Source: Enoplolaimus lenunculus
Taxonomy: Eukaryota > Nematoda > Enoplea > Enoplida > Thoracostomopsidae
NCBI GenBank assembly: GCA_030248215.1
Contig: JASANG010001656.1
Coordinates: 62,001-126,000, forward strand
Direction: 5' to 3'
DNA: 64,000 bases
The first letter of the stretch is position 1. The number at the start of each line of letters is the position of its first letter. The position numbers and the translations under genes were made by a program. Under the pieces are notes generated by a model. It was not told where the DNA came from. It did no database searches and worked only from the letters and a program-made list of their open reading frames with translations. This document shows positions 1 to 9,200 of the stretch, one piece after another.

Positions 1-827
1 TAGGGTCAAAATGGATGCACGGATGTCTCCCCGAAATAAAATTCTGGCTGCACCCCTCGCATCAATTAGATTTCCCAAAAATAATGGCTCGTTTACGAGG
101 GTCGGCATTTGCTTTCATATAAATTACAATACGACGATATCAGAAACTGTTGTTGGGGGTGTTTGGGCGTATGCATGCTTACAAATTTTTACGTGCGGTT
201 TTGCCTACGGTACAAATATAAGGCGTGTAAAATGAGTACTTTTTCGGTTTTACAAGACTTGATTTTCTGTCATTGTTTCGAAAGGGAGACAGCGATATTC
301 AACCTTTCATTCTAAACAATTTTCGTCTCCCCAGAAACGTTGTGAGCCACTTTCAATCCATTCAAATTCCTCGCACGTTCCTCTTGAAAGTTTCAGCTCA
401 ACGCAGCCCTTACACCCACAGTTGCGGCTGTGATTATGGTACTCGTATAAACAGCTGTGGGTACCACACTGTAGGTACCAATGATTCCTTTCTCTTGGCA
501 TTCCACTGAAACTGGAATCTGATAACGTGAGTGAGCAATTTTTTCATTCTTTCATATATGTGTATATGTGTGTATGTATATATGTTGCCGTGTTTGTTTT
601 TTTCACTCGAAACAACACACGCAATCGATTTCTAGCTTAATCATGTGATAAATTAAGCGTGTAATCACACGCCATAGTTGGGATTTCGAGTCAAGGGACT
701 TCAAGGTTCCAAAGGACGTACCAGATAAGACAGAAGAGTACGTGCTAACTGGTCAAGTATTCCATCTAAATTTTGGGCAGTTCAATTGACATCTGAGATA
801 TAGAAGGTGAAAAAATTGTAAATATTG
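1..827. other. Stretch without a recognised gene
   Basis: Apart from the cysteine-rich minus-strand stretch at 307-513 and a TATG/TGTG-rich run at 553-585, I see nothing identifiable. Confidence 0.5.
307..513 (-). CDS. Cysteine-rich open stretch, possible exon
   Basis: After a TTTCAG/TGGAATG acceptor-like site near 513 the minus strand is open for about 65 residues with seven cysteines (HSCLYEYHNHSRNCGCKGC, then RGTCEEFEW and FWGDENCLE), then stops. The spacing suggests a disulfide-rich secreted domain, perhaps a last exon. No family is recognised and no partner exon was found, so it may be chance. Confidence 0.22.
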   Translation of the reverse strand, partial: SFSGMPRERNHWYLQCGTHSCLYEYHNHSRNCGCKGCVELKLSRGTCEEFEWIESGSQRFWGDENCLE

Positions 828-1047
828 GCCCATATTCTCAAATGTGTATAGCAACTATCATCAGTTAGTAATAAGTTTTCAAACTCACTATCTGTTGCAG
901 CTGTTGAACTCAAAATTAGTACAGGAGTAGAGTAAATCGTATGTGAAAAATGTGCTGAATTTTACGCCTCAGCATTCAATGGTTTGAAAGTTACAAGACT
1001 TATCACCAACTGGGTGATAGGTGTTGCTCACCTTTGAGGATACCGGT
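828..1047. mobile_element. Type-F MITE (ATTCTCAAATGTGTATAG termini)
   Basis: Begins GGCCCATATTCTCAAATGTG and ends with the approximate inverse (GGTGATAGGTGTTGCTCACC...TTTGAGGATA). The interior carries the family's GAACTCAAAATTGGTACAG and CTGAGGCTCAAAATTC-like segments. Other good copies lie at 34781-35000, 39661-39879, 52758-52977 and 54066-54279. Confidence 0.75.
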
Positions 1048-1290
1048 CCTTGTTGAAACTGTTTTCGATAGAATAGCCGCTAACTCCCCGTTTTCGTATA
1101 TCTAGTTCTTAATTTCTTGATTTGTATGATAAGTTGTATTGCTGATGAGCTGGCACAGGGGTGCAGAGGGTAATTTTGTACTCGGCGAGAAGTTTGTTTC
1201 TAACTGGATGTAGTAATCTAAGCCTTAAGCTTACGCGTTCGTTTTGATTTTATCTTCTGTTAAGCTGCATTATTACCTGTGATCGTACTA

Positions 1291-1555
1291 CTCTTTAAAT
1301 TCCAATGAGTTAATTAATCAACTCAACTAGTGAGTTGGTTATTTTTAAATTAGTAACAGCGAGCTTTAACTCACTCTGATCTGAGTCGATTCTCATTCTG
1401 GGTAAAGTTAACTGCAGGTGAGCTGATTAATAATGATCTCAGAATGAGTTGAATTGCGTCAGAAATGTGAGTTCGGCAAATCCTAATTCAGACCTCAAAG
1501 TCTGAGTGGATTCAATTCATTCAAAGTTAAAATCAACTCACTGGAATTTACAGTG
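1291..1555. mobile_element. Type-M1 mariner-like MITE (GAGTTGA family)
   Basis: Termini are degenerate CTTTAAATTCCAATGAGTT and GGAATTTACAGTG, with TA before the left end. The interior is made of alternating GAGTTGATT and AATCAACTC words. See 47664-47915 for a well-bounded copy. Confidence 0.75.
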
Positions 1556-1589
1556 AAGGAATGTTAACACAAATATTCCATTAAGGTAA

Positions 1590-2214
1590 AGAATGAATTT
1601 TTCCGTTTTTTCCGGACATACATGAAAAAATGCATGGTTTCCGGTCATAATGTTTTTCCGGAACAAAAGTAACCGGATGTGATATATACTTATAAAAAGT
1701 TAAGTTTACGTTCGGTAAGATGTTCATTGTAAAACAATATGTATATTAAGCCTAAGTCGATAAGCCTAAGCCTAAGCCCGGATGGTAAAATATACAGGAG
1801 CCTTGTTTTTTCATCTTGCAAATTTAGCAAATGATAATTTTAACTTTTTTGGTCCGTTTTGTCACATATCAAACGCGTGCGTCTACAAAGTGGGATGCGG
1901 TTGACGTATCCCCCCCAATGATTTCTGGGAAAACTCGAAACAGACACTTTTACAGGCTGTAGAACAACTTGCAGTCGGTCGTCGCTTGCCTTTCGCATGT
2001 CACTCACAATTTGATTGAAAAGTCACTGATGGGGATGCTTTTTTTCCAACAGTTTTTAATAGAATTGAGGAAAAAAGCCGAATAAATGATTGATATTTTG
2101 TGTGTCCCATCGACGCACAGATATTAACAGCTGATATATACAACTGGAGGAACACTGGTATATATTCCTTTGTGAAAATTTTTGCAAAGACGACAAAAAA
2201 TTACTTTTGTAGCG
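1590..2214. other. Non-coding stretch with a degenerate telomere-like block
   Basis: Holds a TTTCCGG/CCGGAA inverted-repeat patch (about 1600-1680) and a short TAAGCCTAAGCC run (1743-1780) that looks like a relic of the type-T MITE. Nothing coding was recognised. Confidence 0.5.
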
Positions 2215-2383
2215 GGCCCGTAGCCAAGGGGAGCCGGGGGGGGGGGGGGCTCAGCCCCCTTGCAGAATTTTGGCCCCCCTAGAAAGTTTTCCACTTTCGT
2301 TGCAATTCATTGAAAACCCTTGAAAGCTCCTCCTGAAAAGTTTTTTAGCCCCCCTATCAAGGTGAGCTGGCTACGAGCTTGTG
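2215..2383. mobile_element. Type-G GC-rich short MITE (CGGGCCCGTAGCC termini)
   Basis: Starts CGGGCCCGTAGCCAAGGGG, ends near GAGCTGGCTACGAGC, and has a polyG/C-rich interior with the words GGGGCTCAGCCCCCTTG and TTCAGGAGG-type segments on the other strand. Related copies lie at 21640-21766, 56785-56952 and 62046-62208. Confidence 0.7.
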
Positions 2384-2635
2384 TTGTAGGTATTAGAACC
2401 CTATTGAATTCTAAAAACATTAGTAAATTCGTACCCTCCTCAAATGAAATTACTAGCTACGGTGTGTGTGTGTGTACTAATAGAGAGGGAGAGAGAAAGA
2501 AAGAAAGAAAAAAGATAGAATTGTTTGGGTTAAAAGCTATTTTTTCTTCAAAAACTTCAAGGTTTATGCTGCTGTAAGGTTTTTTCTATTTTTGAACTTT
2601 GACGAATATGTTTCCTTATTACATATTTGTTTCAT

Positions 2636-2669
<34 letters not shown>

Positions 2670-3129
2670 TTGAACTGGCAAATATTAATTTTTTTACCTT
2701 ATTTATTAACCACCAATCTACAGTTGTGGTTTATTTAAGGTTACGCCGCACAAACAAAACGGGCAAAATAATCAGAAACACAAATATACAACAATTTGGC
2801 CAAAATCGAACCATTTTTAAGCGAACTCTGGTTTGGGAAAATATATAGCAAATATGTTGGTTTTGGGTATAGTATCTCGCACATTAGTTTATCATTTTAA
2901 TATATTGGTAGGCAATGTATGAATTTGAGTTTAGTAAAATTTCTCGTTCAAAAATTATATTGTATTACGCTTAGTTCTCTATTTAACCAGTACTAAATTT
3001 AGCAATCATCTTTCATACGCACGGGCATAGGGTTCCAGGGGCCAACCCTCCTGTGTAACATTTATTCAGGTGACTTTAGGTGAGCTTGTACAGTTGGCAA
3101 CACAAGAAATCCCCCTATTTGAAAATGTT
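2384..3129. other. AT-rich stretch with microsatellites
   Basis: Contains (GT)n at about 2463-2475, a GAAA-rich run at 2490-2515 and (TAA)n at 2638-2668. No coding or transposon ends recognised. Confidence 0.5.
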
Positions 3130-3318
3130 GGCCATGTTACTTTAAGGGGCGTCCAGGTTTCTGGTGGGTCTACAAAACAGTAGGTTTAGATTCTAGATTA
3201 CATTTTTTGCTTAGGCTTAGACTTAGGCTTAGAAAGTCATTTTTGCAACGCTTAGGCTTAGGCTTAGGCTTAGAAATACGCTTAATCTACTGTTACGCCC
3301 TTTAAAGTAACATTGGCC
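3130..3318. mobile_element. Type-T MITE with TTAGGC core, ATGTTACTTTAA subtype
   Basis: TIRs GGCCATGTTACTTTAAGGGG and the inverse CCTTTAAAGTAACATTGGCC enclose (CTTAGG)n blocks. The flanks do not show a clean 8-bp duplication. Confidence 0.8.
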
Positions 3319-3906
3319 GAAATTTTTATAGAACGTAAAGCCATTTTTTTCCAAAATCCTGGCTATGCGTTTCTTAATACAATATTTTGTTAGATTTAAA
3401 TTTGAAGAAACATATTTTATTTTAATTCAAATTTCAATTGAGGCTTTTGAATATACATCACCCCCTTAATAGCGTGGACCCGTATTTTGCGTAGAGCAAC
3501 CCCTACGGCCCATAACCAAATTTTATTTCACAAAAACCGTTCAGTGTTACAGGTGCAACGTGAAAAATTGTAATATAATTGGTCAAAGGGGAAATAAGGG
3601 ACATATATGCCTCTGGTTATTAAGTTTCAGAATTTCACCAGATGTGTGCTCGTCCGGTGGCTTGTTTGTGTTGGTTTTGTTGTTTTATGTTGTTTTTATA
3701 TCACAAACGCCGCGAATCACCGTCGGATATATAGGTTGATTTGCGCGTTATTTGTGATTCACAAGGCGTACAATTAAGAACTGAGTTCAAATTTATTTTA
3801 AATTTCAAACGTCAAACAACATAATTATTATTTTAAATTTTATTATAAAATGTTTTTACTCTAAGCAGTGCCCGTATGCTCAAATACATGTAACGAATCT
3901 ACGACC
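3319..3906. other. Non-coding stretch, nothing recognised
   Basis: AT-rich sequence without an open frame of interest or clear repeat ends. Confidence 0.5.
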
Positions 3907-4089
3907 ATTCGTCGCCCGACATCTTGTCGCCCAACAGTGTCCTTAAGCCAATGAATAATTCTAAGCGTAATCGTAAGCTAAATCATAACTGTAAGCTTAT
4001 AGTGATTGGGCAACAAAATGTCGAGTCGATGGTAAATTTTGGATTGAAACGAGTCAGTCGACGAACTGTCGTTCGACGAATTGTCGGGA
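3907..4089. mobile_element. Type-R MITE (ATTCGTCGCCCGACA termini)
   Basis: Left end ATTCGTCGCCCGACATCTTG, right end GTTCGACGAATTGTCGGGA. Inner CTTAGG/CCTAAG-like words are degenerate. A second copy lies at 7721-7889 in intron 1 of the SID-1-like gene. Confidence 0.6.
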
Positions 4090-5560
4090 TACCATATGTA
4101 GCAGTTAGTAACAGGTAGCAACTTTAAAAGTTGTTTCATACAAACGAACAAGTACAGGAGCTAAAACGGTCAGAGCTTAAACAATCAAATGCGAATATAT
4201 GGTGTATCAAATTTTGAAGTTCTTTATTGGCTGGTTCGAAATTTACACGACCTGTTACGAATTTGTGATAGGTGCTACATACATTTGAGAATATTATGGA
4301 CACAGTTCTCAGCCTACATCTTGTCATTATACTAGCATAACTTTGACTATTTGATTCGCTTATTTTCAATCAATATTTCGACTTTCACATTTATTTATTT
4401 ATTGTAATTTAACATCATTTTAACGTAATAATTCTATCGAAACCAAATGTAATTTTTCGTACGCTGGGTTTTCCAATAATTGAAGTTTTAATCAAAATAA
4501 TGGATTTACTCGAGATATCGTGCGATATTTTGTTTTCAAAAAGAACGAAAATAACCGTTTTTATTCATAGAAATTGCTAATTTTAACAAAAACTAGTAAA
4601 AAATGATTTTGTAATTGTGTAGGGTTTGGAAAAGGGATTTATTCAATTGAAGATATATAATACTGAATAGAAATCTCGCGAGCGAGAAGACAAATGCAAT
4701 TTTAGAAACTAAAATATATCAGTGTTTTAGATATATGTTTGACGATGGTTCAATGAGATAGTGTTTGCCTATGGCAAAAATAAATATATACAGATTAAAA
4801 GGTTAGAGACTGTGTAACGAATCAACGGTGTCTAAACATTTCGAGGTTTCTGTCTATCGATATCTATCTTATCTATGTTTATGTGTTAGGAGGGGACAGC
4901 GACCCATGCCACCGTTTTTGATTTATTCCTGGGGTTCGGGCAGATATATTGAAGATACTGTATAGAAAATATTTTGAGCGGATCAGCGTTGGCGTGCGGT
5001 CACAAATGCCCGGCTACTACTGATGTTGGAAGGGCAGTGGTTGTGGCACTGCTATGCTAGGCGATGCTTTTATGCTACCTGTTTTCTAATCATATTATTG
5101 AACTTTGTAATCGTTACAACGTAAGAAAATGTATGTAAATTAGGTTATCAGTAATTGCGTCCGATGAATTAGTTTTCTGGTTCATGGTACGAATGCAGGT
5201 TTCATGTGTGTATAGTGTGGGTAAAAATCAGAAGTGGCCGGCCGGTACCAACCGTCCAGGCCTAGGAACTGTTAGAAGCCGTTCCAATAAACTGCTTAGA
5301 CTGGCCAAATACAGAATTTTTTGAACGGTGAAATAACGGTTTGTTTGACCAGAAAAGTCGATCTTTGGTAAATGCTGAGGTTAGCGACTGTATTGCGAGA
5401 TGTGATTAGTTCCTATTCCCAGTTGGTGATAGGTTTTGTATGTTTGCACTGTTGGAATTTTAGTATGGTTAAAAATACAAGTATATTGGTAGTTTTGTTC
5501 GGCAAACTTCAACTCGTATTACGTACATATATGAGTGGTTTTAATTTTATCTGAAATTTA
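4090..5560. other. Intergenic stretch, mostly unrecognised
   Basis: Includes a partial type-F MITE at about 4230-4297. The rest is AT-rich with no supported gene. Confidence 0.5.
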
Positions 5561-5800
5561 GTTTCAAGCTAAGGTTCGAACTCGGAACTGTCAGATGTAG
5601 GTCGCTTACCATTATGCCTGGTTCACAATAAAAAAACCACTCGGTGAGTTAGGATCAACGGAAAATTTTCGTTGAGGTAGGGTCAACGACCACTCGTTAA
5701 CCCTGGGTTGGGACATATTTTGTGGCCAGGCCAAATTTTTTATTGTGAACCAGGCATTATCAATCGACTATGTAGATGGCTCTATAGTTATGCGGCCCCG
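5560..5800 (-). mobile_element. tRNA-derived SINE remnant split by a MITE
   Basis: On the minus strand a B-box-like GAGTTCGAACC (near 5572-5585) and tRNA-like flanking sequence are separated by the 142-bp element at 5615-5756. Removing the insert brings back a continuous tRNA-like segment. Too degenerate to be a working tRNA. Confidence 0.5.
5615..5756. mobile_element. 142-bp PIF/Harbinger-like MITE
   Basis: TIRs TGCCTGGTTCACAATAAAAA and its inverse are nearly perfect, with a 3-bp TTA duplication on both sides. A 3-bp TTA/TAA duplication is the hallmark of PIF/Harbinger elements. It is inserted into a tRNA-like SINE remnant. Confidence 0.85.
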
Positions 5801-5965
5801 TGCGGAGTCAGACGTCGCCGAAAAACTATGCGTTACGATCATTTAATATGACGTTAGGCATCGTCCGGAAATTTGCGTACGATACCGTTATTACTCCGGA
5901 CGACACCGAACATAACTAGAGGGCGTATGAATAAGTTACGATTGTCAAAGAGTATAGCTCCACCA

Positions 5966-6200
5966 GAGGCGAATCCAGAAAATTGTGACGGAGGGCAGAC
6001 TGACAAATGTTGTGAAACGCAAAGATTGTAAGGTAAGGACCTTATCATTTTATCACAAAACGTTTCTGAGAGCAAAAATAATGTTTTTTACGAATAATTT
6101 TCTGAGAAGGAAAAGTTGCAAGGTAGGAGGGACCTTACCATTTTATAACAAAAATTTCTGATGGTGAGCGTACACCCGGTGTCCCTTGCTCTGGATCCGC
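5966..6200. mobile_element. Type-S MITE (GGCGAATCCAGAA / CTGGATCCGC termini)
   Basis: Ends share GGCGGATCCAGAAATTTCTG-like sequence. The interior has repeated AAGGTA...TACCATTTTAT words. Copies also at 10615-10857, 17886-18157 and 24115-24308. It sits just upstream of the SID-1-like start. Confidence 0.65.
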
Positions 6201-6271
6201 GAGTGAGCGCCACCCTAAGAGCTTGACACTCAATCCCGAGGTGAATGTTGCTGAAAAAATTAGCGTTTAAA

Positions 6272-6285
6272 TTTCAGGTATTATT
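6272..6285 (+). promoter_or_regulatory. TTTCAG acceptor 8 bases before the SID-1-like start codon (possible trans-splice site)
   Basis: The sequence reads TTTCAG then GTATTATT then ATG at 6286. That ATG opens a good signal peptide, so it is probably the true start. An acceptor this close to a start codon is typical of nematode spliced-leader addition. An ordinary acceptor for a 5'UTR exon is equally possible from sequence alone. Confidence 0.45.
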
Positions 6286-9200
6286 ATGTTAAACGTGTCA
6301 ATCCAATCACTGCCTTGTATTATTGCTACAACAGTTTTAATTTGCATCTTGCCAATAGCATTCAGCCGTCTGATCGTTGAACAATACTCGTTATCGCTAA
6401 ATCACCAATTAACGCGTTATATCGACTCAAACCATTTACTGCTGGTTGATCTGATTGAACCAATTTTCGTCGATTTTAGCTCAAATTATGCATTTAAACG
6501 AACGAATGAAAAACGTTTAAATTATTACAATATTTGTGTATGGACAAACGCTTCGATGGCACATCCCGTTCATATGGAGTTGAAACAAAATCACGCCAAA
6601 GTCGCAACTGCAGGCGTCGATTTTCCGTTTTGGGATCAACATTCGGTCCACGCACGTCCCGCAAATATTCCAAATTTCGCTCCAAACGATCGCAATATAC
6701 CTGGTTTGGCGAATCGGTTACAAATGAACAGCGGTGTGAACGCACATTGCGTCGTTACGATGTGCGATAAACTAGGCGTTATTGAACTGTCGACACAGTC
6801 TGAGCGTGTCCATCAACGAATAACACTCCAAGTGACCAAAATCACTCATGATCGCGTGTTTCAGTTGAAATCTATCAACGAAACGCTGTATTTTGCCGAC
6901 GATCCTGATCTTGGAATCGTTTTATATCCGGACAAAGATGACTTAGCTAGTCGAGGATTGATTGTCGAGATGGCGTCGAATTTTCCGGCTTTAGAAATTG
7001 AATTCCAACCAGCGTCAGCTCTCGATAGCGGCGCCTTGATTACAATTGAAGTGCCTACAGCCTCGTCACGCTGTAGGGGGTCGAGCCGGGATACTCCTGC
7101 GGCATTTTGTACCGTGAGCCGACCTCTTCATTGCAACTACGCCGTCGGCCGTGGCCAGTCACGAGTCCTTGTCAAAATCGGCCATTTTAGCCGCCTCAGC
7201 GCATGGGTCCGCCTTTCAGTCGACGTTTTTGAGTCAAAATTTGCAAATCAAAATTTTAGCCAAAATACCGTTGAACTCAAAATTCCGTTTGTTAGCGTTG
7301 AATTTCACGCTGTTCCGTGTTCGTTGTATTTTGTCGCTGCGATTGTTATTGTTTTAATCACTACAGGGATTGCAGTAGTACCGTTGATTGGAAACGGAGG
7401 TGGTTCCGGGTTGATGTACGTTCATTCGACTCGGACCCGAGATTTTCCAGGACATAAAGAGACCACTAAATCGATGGCAAGCCAGTGTTGGTACAGCGCA
7501 CAGTTGTCGGCGGTTGTTGCTGTTGTTGCGGTTTTGTTTATGTTGCCTTTAGTTGCGTATGGCGCAGCTTCCAGCGGGTTCGAAGATCGATCAGTGTTTT
7601 TGGGCTGTTCGGAAGCGGTTTACAGCGTTTGTCATTGTATATTTGGAGTTGGCTTGTTTTTAACGATTTGGTATGTTTTAATATTAATAAACCAAGAAGT
7701 GTGGTGCCATGATCACGATAATTCGTCGCCCGACAACTTGTAATGTGAAATTTCATCTTGTCAACGATGCTTCGCGCATTACTGTACATAGGCTTAGGTC
7801 TTTTAGGCTTAGGAATACGCTTGGAATTTTGCTAAGAGTTATTCGTAGGCTTTGGGACATTGTTGGGCGACAAGATGTCGGTCGACGCGTTTTCTTAAAT
7901 TTTCCTAGTGTATGTATATATTCTCGACTATGTGTAGCACCTATAGTTGGCAAGAGATCGGTGAACTTTCAAACCACTAATGGAACCGGATATAAAGGTG
8001 CACGGTTTTAGTTAGTCTCCTAGAAGATTTGTTAGTTCACAAGCTATTGCTAACTAGTAATTAGGTGCTATACGCTTTTGAGAAAATGGTTATAGACACC
8101 AGCGCTGCAATTAGAAACAGCATTCTTGAGTGCAGCACTTTTGTTGCGCAAACTTTGCCAAATTTAAAAGCTTCGGATGTGCTGGGTTAAAGCTGACCGT
8201 TGAGCAAGTCAGCTCAACAAGTCGTTGAGGCCAGTAAATGACAGGTAGGCTTGTAAGGAAGGGAGACAGAGAGTCATTTACTTCAATTTATAAATTAATA
8301 TTTCTCAATTGGAAACACTGGCTATGCGTTTGAAACATTAATTAAGTATAACTTTACACTTAAGCATTTGTTAAGCAATTATTCATCCAATTTGATGTTT
8401 CTAAAGGCGTACTTAAGTAAAATCTGTATCGCAATGTATGATTTAATTTTGTATGATGCCTTGCATAAATCAAGTTTCCACCTGAGACAAAACATACCAC
8501 AGCCGGAGGTCGATTTTGTGTCGTAGCCGGAGGCCAATTTTCTGCCGGAGCCAGAGCTCGATTTCCTACTGGAACCTGATGTCAATTCTGTGCCAGAACC
8601 GAAGGTCGATTTTCTGAACAGAGTCAAAAGTCGATTTCCTGCTGAAGCCGGAGGTCGATTTCCTGCCGAAGCCGGAGGTCGATTTCCTGCCGAAGCCGGA
8701 GGTCGATTTCCTGCCGAAGCCGGAGGTCGATTTCCTGCCGAAGCCGGAGGTCGATTTTTTGAACGGAGCAGGAGGTTGATTGTGTGCCAGAGCCGAAAGC
8801 AGACGTCCAGTTGCTCCTTGAAATATATTTATTTGTTTCAGGCTAATATCTCGACACTTAACCGTATCCGCACGTCGTTTCTACGCATCTCCTGTATTTT
8901 ATGCTATTGGCACTCTGACTATACTCAACAGCTTCCTGAGTATCACTTACACCAAGGTTCATCCTGGAAACATTTCGCTAATTCGCTTGCTGGAACCGTT
9001 ATTATTGTGCTTTGGCGTCTGTTGTTGCGCAGTCCACTGTTATTACCTTGCCAAACAGTATATTAACTTGGTTATGGTTAAACTATCAGACGCTTCTAGC
9101 GAAACATTAGCTGTTCAAGTTCGTTCTCCTACCGCAAGTGTGGCAGATGTAGCGAAATTATTTATTCGACAAAGACGTAGTTCGCCGGCCAAGCGATGGC

